Assembly (NCBI GenBank): GCA_017395685.1
Contig: JAFQOD010000004.1
Location: forward strand, 62,001 to 126,000
Length of the DNA stretch: 64,000 nucleotides
Source: Clostridia bacterium
GTDB lineage: Bacteria > Bacillota > Clostridia > Christensenellales > Aristaeellaceae
Direction: 5' to 3'
The notes below the pieces were generated by a model. That model was not told where the DNA came from. It saw only the letters and a program-made list of their open reading frames with translations, and ran no database searches. The position numbers were made by a program, and so were the translations under genes. Positions 28,299 to 37,696 of this stretch are shown piece after piece; position 1 is the stretch's first letter, and the number at the start of each line of letters is the position of its first letter.

Positions 28299-29402
28299 AT
28301 GATTCTGGCTTTTGATCAATACACCCAGCGCCTGGAAGAATTGCGCAAGCAGCTGGCCGAAGTGGGCGACGGCCTGCACATCGATGATATGGAAAGGGAA
28401 CTTTCCGAACTGCATGAAGAAATGAATGCAGATGGATTCTGGGATAATCTGGAGCGCTCCACCCACGTAAACAAGCGCATTTCCACCCTGGAAGGCAAGA
28501 TCAAGCACTATAATTCCCTGCTTTCTGCCTGTGATGACGTGGAAACCATGATGGAGCTGGCCAGTGAAGAAAATGATGACAGCATGGCCGAAGAAGTGGG
28601 CGCAGAAATCGAACGCATCGAAAATGAGACGGAAGCCCTCACCCTGGAAACCCTGATGCGGGGCAAGTACGACGATCATGACGCCGTGCTTTCCATCCAT
28701 GCCGGCGCCGGCGGCACCGAGGCCCAGGACTGGGCCAGCATGCTCTATCGCATGTATACCCGCTATTGCGAGCGGATGGGCTTTACCGTTAAGGTGCTGG
28801 ATTTCCTGGATGGGGATGAAGCCGGCATCAAATCCGTGACCTTTGAGGTCAGCGGCGATCATGCTTACGGGTATCTCCGGGGTGAAAAGGGCGTGCATCG
28901 CCTGGTTCGCATTTCTCCCTTTGATGCCAATGCCCGGCGGCATACCTCCTTTACCTCTCTGGATGTGGCCCCCATGCTGGAAGAAATGGATACCGAAATC
29001 GAAATCGATATGAAGGAAGTGCGGGTGGATACCTATCACTCCTCCGGCGCCGGCGGCCAGAACGTTAATAAGACTTCCTCCGCTGTCCGCATGACCCATT
29101 TCCCCACCGGTATCGTGGTATCCTGCCAGACCGAGCGTGACCAGGTGCAGAACCGTGCCACCTGTATCAAAATGCTGAAGGCCAAGCTGCTGGAACTGCG
29201 GGAGCGGGAAAGGGAACAGGAAATGGCGGATATCAAGGGCGTTATGAAGAAGATCGAATGGGGCAGCCAGATCCGCTCCTATGTATTCCAGCCCTATACC
29301 ATGGTGAAGGATCACCGCACCGGTTTTGAATCCGGTAATATTGACGATGTAATGAACGGCAATCTGGAAGGGTTCACCACCTCTTACCTGAAAATGCAGT
29401 AA
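28299..29402 (+). CDS. prfB: Peptide chain release factor 2
   Basis: Recognises UGA and UAA stop codons and triggers peptide release. The GGQ catalytic loop is present (SSGAGGQNVNKTSSAVR), as is the RF2-specific SPF discriminator (VRISPFDANARRH). At 367 residues it is the usual size. The frame is continuous through the codon-25 region (GDGLHIDDME), so it lacks the autoregulatory +1 programmed frameshift found in many bacterial prfB genes. It is flanked on both sides by the same hairpin repeat family. Confidence 0.96.
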   Translation: MILAFDQYTQRLEELRKQLAEVGDGLHIDDMERELSELHEEMNADGFWDNLERSTHVNKRISTLEGKIKHYNSLLSACDDVETMMELASEENDDSMAEEVGAEIERIENETEALTLETLMRGKYDDHDAVLSIHAGAGGTEAQDWASMLYRMYTRYCERMGFTVKVLDFLDGDEAGIKSVTFEVSGDHAYGYLRGEKGVHRLVRISPFDANARRHTSFTSLDVAPMLEEMDTEIEIDMKEVRVDTYHSSGAGGQNVNKTSSAVRMTHFPTGIVVSCQTERDQVQNRATCIKMLKAKLLELREREREQEMADIKGVMKKIEWGSQIRSYVFQPYTMVKDHRTGFESGNIDDVMNGNLEGFTTSYLKMQ

Positions 29403-29415
29403 AGAAACGGTTATA

Positions 29416-29480
29416 TTTGCGGGTGGGCCTTTCTTTCAGGAGAAAGAAAGGCCCTCCCGCACCCTCCCAAAGAAAGCCGC
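29416..29480. repeat. Hairpin-forming intergenic repeat, copy 2
   Basis: GCGGG-T-GGGCCTTTCTTTC pairs with GAAAGAAAGGCCC-T-CCCGC around AGGA, then the tail CACCCTCCCAAAGAAA. Compared with copy 1 the outer arms differ on both sides in a base-pair-preserving way, suggesting the structure is selected or copied as a unit. Confidence 0.75.
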
Positions 29481-29548
29481 TCCGGGATAGAAATACATGC
29501 TTGATTCCACTGCCTATCCTGTGATCTGATTCATTTTAGGTGAAGAAA

Positions 29549-30250
29549 ATGAAAATAATGAAAAGAATCGGCTTTGCTCTGCTGGGCGTTGTGGCACTGC
29601 TTTCCCTGCTGTGCTCCATTGCTGCTTCTGCTGTCACCAATGGGGCATTGCTGAAGGAAGGATTTCTGCAATTTTCCGATACCGCCCATCTTTCTGTAAA
29701 AGCCTCTTCCTATGAGGAATATGCCGGGGCCGTTTCTGCCTATCTGGATGGAAAATCGGATTATATCCAGGTATCCGATCCGGAAAATCCCGGTCAGAAG
29801 AAGGATGCCTTTTCAGAAAAAGAAAATCTGCATATGCAGGATGTGCGGGGATTGGTCAATCTCCTCAAATCCATGCGCTGGATCGGCGGCGGATTGGCGC
29901 TGGCGGTGATTGCAGGCCTGTATCTGTTTGGAAAAGACAAGCGATCCATGCTGATGAAACAGGTATTTCGGGGCTTTTCGGATGGAGCCATGGCGCTGCT
30001 GACGGCAGTTGTTGGCATTGGCATCTGGGGTGTAGTCAATTTCGACGGCCTGTTCTGGACGTTCCATCAAGTGGGCTTTGCCAATGATCTATGGCTGCTC
30101 AATCCGGCAACGGATCTGCTGGTGGCCCTGATGCCTGTTGAGTTTTTTACCTGGTATGCCGGGGAGATGCTCAAATCTTTCCTGCCTGTCTTTGGCATCA
30201 TGCTGTGCCTGATCATCGCTTGGTACAGGGTGGGCAAAAAGGAAGCATAA
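29549..30250 (+). CDS. DUF1461 / TIGR01906 integral membrane protein, 233 aa
   Basis: Family of unknown function seen across Firmicutes. There are four predicted membrane helices: one near residue 5-28, then about 110-130, 145-165 and 205-225, enclosing an extracytoplasmic region with the family motif FSEKENLHMQDVRGLV (near residue 90). The start at ATG 29549 is chosen because AGGTGA lies 7 nt upstream; a GTG at 29540 is possible. It lies 15 nt before tsaD, so the pair is probably co-transcribed, though a functional link is not evident. Confidence 0.8.
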   Translation: MKIMKRIGFALLGVVALLSLLCSIAASAVTNGALLKEGFLQFSDTAHLSVKASSYEEYAGAVSAYLDGKSDYIQVSDPENPGQKKDAFSEKENLHMQDVRGLVNLLKSMRWIGGGLALAVIAGLYLFGKDKRSMLMKQVFRGFSDGAMALLTAVVGIGIWGVVNFDGLFWTFHQVGFANDLWLLNPATDLLVALMPVEFFTWYAGEMLKSFLPVFGIMLCLIIAWYRVGKKEA

Positions 30251-30265
30251 TAAAGGAAGAAGCAT

Positions 30266-31330
30266 ATGAGTTATTTGGATGAAAGCCGAAGTTGTCTGGC
30301 CGCTCTTCAGCAAAAGGAGCATCTGCGCATTTTAGCCATTGAATCCAGCTGCGATGAAACGGCAGCAGCCGTGGTGGAAGACGGCAGAAAGATTCTTTCC
30401 AATGCGGTCTTTACCCAGATTGATCTGCATGCCCTCTATGGCGGCGTGGTGCCGGAAATCGCCAGCCGTGCCCATGTGGAAAAGGTAGACCGGATGGTGG
30501 ATCAGGCCCTTTCCGATGCGGGGATGCGGCTTGCCGATGTGGATGCCATTGCCGTAACCTACGGTCCCGGGCTGGTAGGGGCGCTGCTGACCGGTGTTTC
30601 CTGCGGAAAAGCATTGGCATATGCCGCAAAAAAAACGCTGATTCCCGTCAATCACATTGAAGGGCACATCTGCGCTAATTTCCTGACTGATCCCGATCTG
30701 GAGCCGCCCTTTGCGTGCCTTGTGGTCAGCGGCGGCCACAGCCACTTATTCCTGGTGGAGGATTACGGCGTTTATAAGATCATCGGCCAGACCCAGGATG
30801 ATGCGGCAGGGGAGGCCTTTGACAAGGCGGCCCGGGTGCTGAATATTCCCTATCCTGGAGGGCCGCTGCTGGACAAGCTGGCGGAGCAGGGGAATCCCCA
30901 TGCCTTGAAGCTGCCCAGGCCCAAAACTGAGGGGAAATATGATTATTCCTTTTCTGGACTGAAAACCGCCTTTATCAATGCGGTGCACAATGCCCGGCAG
31001 AAGGGGGAAACCCTGTGTGATGCGGATCTGGCCGCCTCTTTCCGTCATGCGGTGGTATCCTTCCTGGTGGATAAAGCCATGCTGGCAGCGGATGATCTGA
31101 ATCTTAAAAAAATGGCCCTGGCGGGCGGCGTATCCGCCAATCAGCTGCTGCGGCGGGAAATGGAAGCGGCCTGTAAGAAGCAGGGAATCCAATTATTCAT
31201 GCCGAAATTATCTCTTTGCGGGGATAATGCGGCCATGATCGCATCAGCAGGCTATTACCGGCTGCGCCGGGGCGAGATTGCCGATCTTTCCCTCAACGCC
31301 CGGCCCGCCCTGCGGCTGCAGAGCAAATGA
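30266..31330 (+). CDS. tsaD: tRNA N6-adenosine threonylcarbamoyltransferase TsaD
   Basis: Transfers threonylcarbamoyl to A37 of ANN-decoding tRNAs, together with TsaB and TsaE, which are not in this window. An ASKHA-fold protein of 354 aa. The N-terminal ESSCDETAAAVV motif, the metal-binding NHIEGHICA (two His), the SGGHSHLF nucleotide loop and the C-terminal GGVSAN and CGDNAAMIA motifs are intact. The first about 20 residues before the conserved ILAIESSCDET are a short extension not usually present, but AGGAAG upstream of ATG 30266 supports this start. Confidence 0.95.
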   Translation: MSYLDESRSCLAALQQKEHLRILAIESSCDETAAAVVEDGRKILSNAVFTQIDLHALYGGVVPEIASRAHVEKVDRMVDQALSDAGMRLADVDAIAVTYGPGLVGALLTGVSCGKALAYAAKKTLIPVNHIEGHICANFLTDPDLEPPFACLVVSGGHSHLFLVEDYGVYKIIGQTQDDAAGEAFDKAARVLNIPYPGGPLLDKLAEQGNPHALKLPRPKTEGKYDYSFSGLKTAFINAVHNARQKGETLCDADLAASFRHAVVSFLVDKAMLAADDLNLKKMALAGGVSANQLLRREMEAACKKQGIQLFMPKLSLCGDNAAMIASAGYYRLRRGEIADLSLNARPALRLQSK

Positions 31331-31438
31331 ATCATCTGAAATCGCTTCTCTTGTATCCGGAGGGTGATTTTTTTCTGTCAAACAAAGAGAAAAAATGATT
31401 AAAAATCTCTAAAATCTGAAAAGTCAATCAATTGGTAA

Positions 31439-31467
31439 TTGCATTTGGATCAGTTCTTTGTTATAAT
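31439..31467 (+). promoter_or_regulatory. Promoter of the BMP-type binding protein gene
   Basis: TTGCAT (31439-31444), 17 bp, TATAAT (31462-31467), 47 bp before the start codon, with an AGGAGGA site after it. Confidence 0.8.
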
Positions 31468-31513
31468 GATTGCGAATGGCAATATGCCAAAGATAAATTA
31501 GGAGGAATGCACC

Positions 31514-32620
31514 ATGAAAAAGTTCCTGGCTCTGTTCCTGGTTCTGGCCCTGATGGTTCCCTGCTTCGCTATGGCAGAAGCTGTCAACCCCGATGACATC
31601 GCCGATACCGTTACCTCTGCCGATGGCAAGTACGAAATCGCTTTCGTTACCGACGTTGGCCAGCTGAAGGACAAGTCCTTCAACCAGGGCACCTGGAATG
31701 GCGTGAAGGCTTATGCCGCCGCCAATGGCAAGACCTATAAGTACTATCAGCCCGCCAATGGCGACGCTGCTACCGATGATGACCGCTATGACGCCATGAA
31801 GGCCGCCTGCGAAGCTGGCGCCAAGGTTGTTGTGTGCGCCGGTTTCATGCAGGGCACCGCTCTGGCTCAGGCTGCTGCTGAATATCCCGAAGTGAAGTTC
31901 GTGTTCATCGATGGTTGGGCTTTTGATGGCCTGAACAACGTGGCCGGCATTGCTTTCAAGGAAGAACAGTGCGGCTACTTCGCTGGCTATGCCGTCGTTA
32001 TGGATGGCTTCACCAAGCTGGGCTTCTCCGGCGGCGGCGGCGGCACCAACCCCGCTTGCGCCCGTTACGGCTACGGCTTTGTGCAGGGCGCTGAAGCTGC
32101 TGCCAAGGTGAAGGGCGTGGATGTGGAAGTTCGTTACTCCTGGCAGTACGGCGCTGCTTTCTCCGCTTCTCCCGAACTGCAGACCATGATCTCTGGCTGG
32201 TATGAAACCGGCACGGAAATCGTGTTCGCCTGCGGCGGTTCCATGTTCTCCTCCATCGCTGCTGCCGCTTCTGCTAACGATGCTTTCGTGGTTGGCGTAG
32301 ACGTGGACCAGTCCGGCGAATCTGAAACCGTTGTTACCTCCGCCATGAAGGGCCTGTCTGCCGCCACCGAATGGGCGGTTGCCAAGGTTTTCGAAGGCAC
32401 CTTTGACGAAATCGGCGGCAAGGCCACCAGCCTGGGCGTAGCCGAAAACGCCGTTGGTCTGCCCACCGAAACCTGGGGCCTGGAAACCTACACTGTTGCC
32501 GAATACGAACAGCTCTTCGCTGACGTGCTGGCCGGCACTGTTGTGATCGATGGCACTGACCTGTTCAATGATGAAATTGCCAAGGTCGAATTCGAAAAGG
32601 TTACCGTGAAGTACGAATAA
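31514..32620 (+). CDS. BMP family ABC transporter substrate-binding protein, 368 aa
   Basis: Periplasmic-binding-like protein of the basic membrane protein (Med/BmpA/PnrA) family, which bind nucleosides or related compounds. The signal peptide ends MVPCFAMA|EA; Cys18 follows Pro rather than a proper lipobox, so lipidation is uncertain. Family motifs are seen: VGQLKDKSFNQGTWNG (about residues 48-63), VCAGFMQG, FIDGW, and GFSGGGGGTNPACARYGYGFVQG. Codon choice is highly biased, implying strong expression. A terminator separates it from the ATPase and permease genes, which have their own promoter. Confidence 0.9.
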   Translation: MKKFLALFLVLALMVPCFAMAEAVNPDDIADTVTSADGKYEIAFVTDVGQLKDKSFNQGTWNGVKAYAAANGKTYKYYQPANGDAATDDDRYDAMKAACEAGAKVVVCAGFMQGTALAQAAAEYPEVKFVFIDGWAFDGLNNVAGIAFKEEQCGYFAGYAVVMDGFTKLGFSGGGGGTNPACARYGYGFVQGAEAAAKVKGVDVEVRYSWQYGAAFSASPELQTMISGWYETGTEIVFACGGSMFSSIAAAASANDAFVVGVDVDQSGESETVVTSAMKGLSAATEWAVAKVFEGTFDEIGGKATSLGVAENAVGLPTETWGLETYTVAEYEQLFADVLAGTVVIDGTDLFNDEIAKVEFEKVTVKYE

Positions 32621-32637
32621 TTCATCACTTAAAAAAG

Positions 32638-32665
32638 GGAAAGGGCAATCGCCCTTTCCTTTTTT
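32638..32665 (+). terminator. Intrinsic terminator after the BMP gene
   Basis: GGAAAGGGC-AATC-GCCCTTTCC (32638-32659) followed by TTTTTT. Confidence 0.92.
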
Positions 32666-32739
32666 ATTTGCTTTTCCTGATGTAAGATTACAAAAATCTG
32701 AACAATTATCTTTTTCTATTCTGCAGGTGCCTCCAAATC

Positions 32740-32768
32740 TTGCATTTTGGCAGGGGTTTTATTATAAT
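32740..32768 (+). promoter_or_regulatory. Promoter of the BMP transporter ATPase-permease operon
   Basis: TTGCAT (32740-32745), 17 bp, TATAAT (32763-32768), 55 bp before ATG 32823. Confidence 0.8.
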
Positions 32769-32822
32769 AAATGCTGGATGAATATAGGACTGCTATTCTA
32801 TATAGAAAGGGGAGATGGGGGC

Positions 32823-34370
32823 ATGGCGGATACGCCTTACGTTATTGAGATGCTTCACATCACCAAGGAATTCCCGGGGATCAAGGCCAATGATGATATT
32901 ACCCTTCAGTTGAAGAAGGGTGAAATCCATGCGCTGCTGGGGGAAAACGGCGCGGGCAAATCCACGCTGATGAGCGTGCTGTTCGGCCTTTATCAGCCGG
33001 AAGAAGGGATGATCAAAAAAGACGGGGTTGAGGTGAAGATCAATAATCCCAATGACGCCACGGCCCTGCATATCGGTATGGTGCATCAGCATTTTAAGCT
33101 GATTGACGTATATACCGTTATGGATAATATCATTCTGGGCGCGGAGGATACGACCTTTGGCTTCCTCAAGAAAAAGCAGGCCCGGGAAAAGGTAAAGGCC
33201 CTTTCCCAGAAGTACGGGCTGCTGGTGGATCTGGACGCCAAGGTGGAGGATATCACCGTGGGTATGCAGCAGCGCGTAGAAATCCTGAAGATGCTGTACC
33301 GGGATAACGAAGTGCTGATTTTTGACGAGCCTACCGCCGTGCTCACCCCTCAGGAAATTGAAGAACTGATGCAGATCATGAAGGGATTGGCTGCCGAAGG
33401 CAAATCCATTCTGTTCATTACTCATAAGCTGAATGAAATCATGGCCGTTTCCGATCGGGTAACCGTGCTGCGCAAGGGCCGTTATATCGGCACGGTTGAA
33501 ACCAGGGAAACCACCAAGGAAGAATTATCCCGGATGATGGTCGGCCGTCCCGTGCAGTTGGTGGTGGATAAGGAAGATGCCGTTCCCGGGGAAGATGTGC
33601 TGAAGGTATCCAATCTCAGGGTTGCCTCCAAGCTGTATAAGCGGGATGCAGTGCATAATGTATCCTTTACCGCCCGGGCTGGGGAAATCCTTTGCATTGC
33701 CGGTATTGACGGCAATGGCCAGACGGAGCTGGTATATGCCCTTACCGGCCTTGAAAAGGCGGCCGGCGGCAAGGTGGAACTGTGCGGCAGGGATATTACA
33801 TCCGCTTCCGTCCGGGATCGCAGCAATTGCGGCATGAGCCATATTCCAGAAGACCGGCATAAGCACGGGCTGATCCTGGATTACACGCTGGAACAGAATA
33901 TGGTGCTGCAGAAATATATGGAGCCCCGCTTCCACAATCACGGATTTATCCGGTTTGAGGCGGTCAGGGAATATGCCCAGCAGCTGATTGATCAGTATGA
34001 CGTCCGTTCCGGTCAGGGCCCTGTGACGGTGGCCCGCAGCATGAGCGGCGGCAACCAGCAAAAGGCCATTGTCGCCCGTGAAATCGATCGGGATAAGCCG
34101 TTGATCGTGGCGGTTCAGCCCACCCGCGGCCTGGATGTAGGCGCCATCGAATATATCCATAAGCAGCTGGTGGCCCAGCGGGACGCCGGTAAGGCCGTGC
34201 TGTTGGTATCCCTGGAATTGGATGAGGTCATGAATCTTTCCGACAGGATCCTTGTGATGTATGAAGGGGAGATCGTTGGCGAATTCGATCCCAAGCAAGT
34301 GACGGTGGAAGAACTGGGCCTGTATATGGCCGGTGCAAAGCGCCAGAATAAGGAGGAGCAGGAACAATGA
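32823..34370 (+). CDS. ABC transporter ATP-binding protein with two nucleotide-binding domains (BMP/nucleoside type), 515 aa
   Basis: Energises the BMP-family importer. Two fused ABC domains are present, as in RbsA/NupA-type ATPases. The first has GENGAGKST (about residue 41), DEPTAVLTP and an unusual signature (ITVGMQQRVEILKML). The second has a weakened Walker A (AGIDGNGQTELV) but an intact signature SMSGGNQQKAIVARE. Asymmetric sites of this kind are typical of the family. The start at 32823 has GGGGAG upstream; longer in-frame forms overlap the promoter. The next gene overlaps by 4 nt. Confidence 0.92.
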   Translation: MADTPYVIEMLHITKEFPGIKANDDITLQLKKGEIHALLGENGAGKSTLMSVLFGLYQPEEGMIKKDGVEVKINNPNDATALHIGMVHQHFKLIDVYTVMDNIILGAEDTTFGFLKKKQAREKVKALSQKYGLLVDLDAKVEDITVGMQQRVEILKMLYRDNEVLIFDEPTAVLTPQEIEELMQIMKGLAAEGKSILFITHKLNEIMAVSDRVTVLRKGRYIGTVETRETTKEELSRMMVGRPVQLVVDKEDAVPGEDVLKVSNLRVASKLYKRDAVHNVSFTARAGEILCIAGIDGNGQTELVYALTGLEKAAGGKVELCGRDITSASVRDRSNCGMSHIPEDRHKHGLILDYTLEQNMVLQKYMEPRFHNHGFIRFEAVREYAQQLIDQYDVRSGQGPVTVARSMSGGNQQKAIVAREIDRDKPLIVAVQPTRGLDVGAIEYIHKQLVAQRDAGKAVLLVSLELDEVMNLSDRILVMYEGEIVGEFDPKQVTVEELGLYMAGAKRQNKEEQEQ

Positions 34371-35662
34371 AAAATCCATTACCCTCCCTGTTGAAAAAGG
34401 ATGGCACCCGTTCGGTGCTGGCCTCTCTCATTTCGGTATTGATCGGTCTGCTGGCCGGCGGCATCATGATTCTGATCGTGGGCGCTGCTACCGCCACCAT
34501 TGGCATGAAGGGCGTCTGGGACGGCATCCGCATTGTGCTGCTGGGCATCTTTACCACCGGCCGTGATGCAGCGGGCTCCCTGACGTTCGGCTTTAATCCC
34601 AATGCCATCGGCAATATGCTGTTCAATGCCACACCGGTGATTTTGACCGGCCTTTCTGTGGCCATTGCCTTCAAGACCGGCCTTTTCAATATTGGCGCCC
34701 CCGGCCAGTATCTGGCGGGCACTGCGGCCACATTGTTTATTGCCCTTTCCATGCCTGTGGAAGGGAGTGAGATGGTGAAATGGTATGCCTCGCAGGGCGT
34801 AGAATTTGCCGTCACCTTCCCTCAGTGGGTGGTATGGGTTGCCGCTTTCCTGGGCGGCATGGCGGCAGGCGCCGTATGGGGCGCCATTCCCGGCCTGCTC
34901 AAGGCGCTGCTGAATATCAATGAAGTAATCGCCTGCATCATGACCAACTGGATCGCCGCCAATCTGGTCACTTGGGCCTTTGAAGTAAGCAAGCTGAAGA
35001 ATGTGGTGGAAGGCACCAAGACCGGTTACATTTACAAAACCACCTTCAACGGCGTTGCAACGCCCAAGCTGGGATTGGATAAGCTGCTGCCCGGCTCCCA
35101 GGTGAACGGCGGCATTCTGATTGCCATTTTGCTGGCGGTGGTGGTATTCATCATCATTAATAAGACCACCTTCGGCTATGAACTGAAGGCCTGCGGCTCC
35201 AATCGTTACGGCGCCCGGTATGCCGGCATCAAGGACCGGCGCAATATCGTGCTCTCCATGGCCATTGCCGGTTCCCTGGCTGGTGCGGCAGCATCCCTGT
35301 ATTGGCTTTCCGGTAATACGGAATTCTTCTGGAATACCTATCAATCCCTGCCTGCAGTAGGCTTTAATGGCATTCCCGTTGCACTGCTGGCCTCCAATCA
35401 TCCCATCGGTGTTATCTTTGCCGGTGTATTCATGTCCATGCTGGATATTGCCGGGCTGCAGTTGACCAATCTGACGGCGTACAATGAATACATTACCGAC
35501 GTTATCATTGCGGTGATCGTATATCTGGCGGCCTTCTCCTTGCTGATCAAGACGCTGCTCAAGGGCCGCAGAAAGAAGCAGGAGGCTGTGCCTCAGCCGG
35601 TTGTGGATCCTGAAGAGGCAAAAATTGAGCTTCAGAAAGAAATGGAGGCGGCAGATCAATGA
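34367..35662 (+). CDS. ABC transporter permease (BMP/nucleoside type, YufP-like), 431 aa
   Basis: First of two permease subunits of the BPD_transp_2 family. About nine to ten hydrophobic helices are present, starting LASLISVLIGLLAGGIMILIVGA. The family motif FKTGLFNIGAPGQYLAG is near residue 103-119, and AFNxxxxxxAxxA-like loops (YGARYAGIKDRRNIVLSMAIAGSLAG) follow. The charged C-terminal tail (about residues 395-431) is cytoplasmic. It overlaps both neighbours by 4 nt, indicating coupled translation. Confidence 0.9.
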   Translation: MKNPLPSLLKKDGTRSVLASLISVLIGLLAGGIMILIVGAATATIGMKGVWDGIRIVLLGIFTTGRDAAGSLTFGFNPNAIGNMLFNATPVILTGLSVAIAFKTGLFNIGAPGQYLAGTAATLFIALSMPVEGSEMVKWYASQGVEFAVTFPQWVVWVAAFLGGMAAGAVWGAIPGLLKALLNINEVIACIMTNWIAANLVTWAFEVSKLKNVVEGTKTGYIYKTTFNGVATPKLGLDKLLPGSQVNGGILIAILLAVVVFIIINKTTFGYELKACGSNRYGARYAGIKDRRNIVLSMAIAGSLAGAAASLYWLSGNTEFFWNTYQSLPAVGFNGIPVALLASNHPIGVIFAGVFMSMLDIAGLQLTNLTAYNEYITDVIIAVIVYLAAFSLLIKTLLKGRRKKQEAVPQPVVDPEEAKIELQKEMEAADQ

Positions 35663-36708
35663 GTTTTCTGATCCGGCAGACCCTGATCTATGCTATCCCC
35701 CTGATGATTGTGGCCCTGGCCGGCGTATTTGCCGAGCGCAGCGGTATCATCAATCTGGCATTGGAAGGTATCATGATCTTTGGCGCATTCATCGGTGTAT
35801 TGTTTGTCCGTCTTGTGCAGCAGTGGGGCTGGTTTGAAGCGGCCTATAAGGCAAAGGATATCCTGGGCCTGCAAAGCTTTGTTTTCCTTGCTATGCTGGC
35901 GGCAGGCGTTCTGGGCGCATTGTTTTCCATGCTGCTGGCCTTTGCGGCCATCAATCTGAAGGCTGATCAGACCATCGGCGGCACTGCCCTGAATCTGCTG
36001 GCCCCTGCCCTGGTGCTGTTCCTCATCCGCCTGATCGCCAATCAGAATACCCTGCAGATGGCTAAGGGCGATTCCGCCAGCTGGTTCATGCTGAAGGAAA
36101 GCATGTTTGGCTACGGTGTGGGCCGGGGCGTCAACAAAACCCCCTCCATGGGCTTTCTGGGCCAGGTGTTCGTCAATAAGGTGTTTCCCATCACCTATGT
36201 GTGCATTCTGATTTTTGTGGTGCTGGCCATCATCCTGTATAAGACTAAATTCGGTCTGCGGCTGCGCTCCTGCGGTGAAAATCCCCAGGCGGCGGACAGC
36301 CTGGGCATCAACGTAATGCGGATGCGCTATATCGGCGTGGGCATTTCCGGCGCGCTGGCCGGAATGGGCGGCTTTGTTTATGCCATGACCACGGCCAACT
36401 GCTCTTCCGACGGTACAGTAGCAGGCTTTGGTTTCCTGGCGCTGGCCGTTATGATCTTTGGCAACTGGAAGCCCTTGAATATTGCCGGTGCTGCGCTGCT
36501 CTTTGGTATGTTCAAGTGCATTGCCGCTTCCTATACCAGTCTGGATATCAATGGGGACGGCGTGTATCTGCTGAAAAATCTGGGGATCAATACCAATCTG
36601 TATCGCTTGTTACCCTATCTGATCACCCTGGTGGTGCTTGCCTTTACCTCCAAATCTTCCCGTGCCCCCAAGGCGGAGGGCGTGCCCTACGACAAGGGCG
36701 CCCGTTAA
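35659..36708 (+). CDS. ABC transporter permease (BMP/nucleoside type, YufQ-like), 349 aa
   Basis: Second permease of the same importer. The N-terminal signature FAERSGIINLALEGIMIFGAF (residues 24-44) is diagnostic of the partner subunit, and the EAA-like loop CGENPQAADSLGINVMRMRYIGVGISGALAGMGG-type region lies near residues 206-240. Together with the preceding genes it completes a transporter; the family takes up purine nucleosides in characterised cases, but the substrate here is inferred. Confidence 0.9.
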   Translation: MSFLIRQTLIYAIPLMIVALAGVFAERSGIINLALEGIMIFGAFIGVLFVRLVQQWGWFEAAYKAKDILGLQSFVFLAMLAAGVLGALFSMLLAFAAINLKADQTIGGTALNLLAPALVLFLIRLIANQNTLQMAKGDSASWFMLKESMFGYGVGRGVNKTPSMGFLGQVFVNKVFPITYVCILIFVVLAIILYKTKFGLRLRSCGENPQAADSLGINVMRMRYIGVGISGALAGMGGFVYAMTTANCSSDGTVAGFGFLALAVMIFGNWKPLNIAGAALLFGMFKCIAASYTSLDINGDGVYLLKNLGINTNLYRLLPYLITLVVLAFTSKSSRAPKAEGVPYDKGAR

Positions 36709-36718
36709 AGGAGAGAAT

Positions 36719-37624
36719 ATGAAAAAGAAATCGCTGGCATTTGTTTCCCTGCTGATGGCCCTGATGCTGTATGCCGGGGCTGCCTGCGGTGAGGCCTCCC
36801 CGCTGCTTTATCAGGTGACAGATGGGGAAGGGCATGTGATTTATCTGCTGGGCACCATCCATATCGGGGAAGAGGATATGTATCCTTTGAGCGATGCGGT
36901 GGAAAAGGCCTATCAGGATGCGGATATCCTGGCTGTGGAAATGGATCTGATTGCGGCGCAGCAGGATATGTCTCAGATGATGCAGTATTCCCTGGCCCTG
37001 ATGTATACCGATGGAACCACCATTCAGGATCATATCGACCCTGAAACCTATGCCCTGGGCGTGGAAAATCTGGGGCAGCCGGAAGCGGTGATCAAGCGCA
37101 TGCGCCCGGTGGCCTGGCTTTCCCTGGCTCAGGAGCAATCCTATTCCCGCATCGGCCAGAGTGCCGAATGGGGCGTGGATATGATGCTGCTCCAGCGTGC
37201 CCATGAGGAAGGGAAAGTAATCCATGAGCTGGAGGGAATGGAATCCCAGATGAATACCATGCTGGCCATGCCTGAAGAAATTGTGGAATTCCAGCTGCAA
37301 CAGTATCTTTCCTATCCGGAAGCTGCTGATCTTTCCATGAAGCTGCTTTCCGCCGCCTGGCGTTATGGCAATGAGGAGATTTTCTCCCTGCTGCTGGCTC
37401 AGGAAAGCGTGAGTATTCCCAAGGAACTGCAGCAGGCTTATGATGCCTATGCGGAAAATCTGCTGCACAGCCGGGATGATCTGTTTGAACAGAAGGCCAA
37501 GGAATATCTGGCAAGTGGGGAAAAGGTGCTCTTTGCTGTGGGCGCAGCCCATATTGTTGGGGAGGGCGCCCTGGCGGAAAGGCTTGCCAACGCCGGATAT
37601 GAAGTAAAGGAAATCGGCCGGTAA
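36719..37624 (+). CDS. TraB/GumN family secreted protein, 301 aa
   Basis: Exported member of the TraB/GumN (Tiki-like) superfamily of presumed metalloproteases. The N-terminal signal (MKKKSLAFVSLLMALMLYAGAACG) may end in a weak lipobox at Cys23. The two conserved family segments are present: LLGTIHIG with its first metal-type His near residue 48, and AVGAAHIVGEGALAERL near the C-terminus. AAAGGAGAG precedes the ATG, 10 nt after the permease stop. Co-transcription with the importer is likely, but a shared function is not obvious. Confidence 0.82.
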   Translation: MKKKSLAFVSLLMALMLYAGAACGEASPLLYQVTDGEGHVIYLLGTIHIGEEDMYPLSDAVEKAYQDADILAVEMDLIAAQQDMSQMMQYSLALMYTDGTTIQDHIDPETYALGVENLGQPEAVIKRMRPVAWLSLAQEQSYSRIGQSAEWGVDMMLLQRAHEEGKVIHELEGMESQMNTMLAMPEEIVEFQLQQYLSYPEAADLSMKLLSAAWRYGNEEIFSLLLAQESVSIPKELQQAYDAYAENLLHSRDDLFEQKAKEYLASGEKVLFAVGAAHIVGEGALAERLANAGYEVKEIGR

Positions 37625-37696
37625 AAGAATATGGCTGCATGGGAGGGGGCTGAATGCTTCCTCCCTCTGCCTATGATGCTGTAGAGGATGAAGAAT

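Noticed and set aside
31514..31580. Lipoprotein signal in the BMP-type binding protein
   Set aside because: The Cys is preceded by Pro, not by the small residues of a lipobox, so plain signal peptidase cleavage is equally likely.
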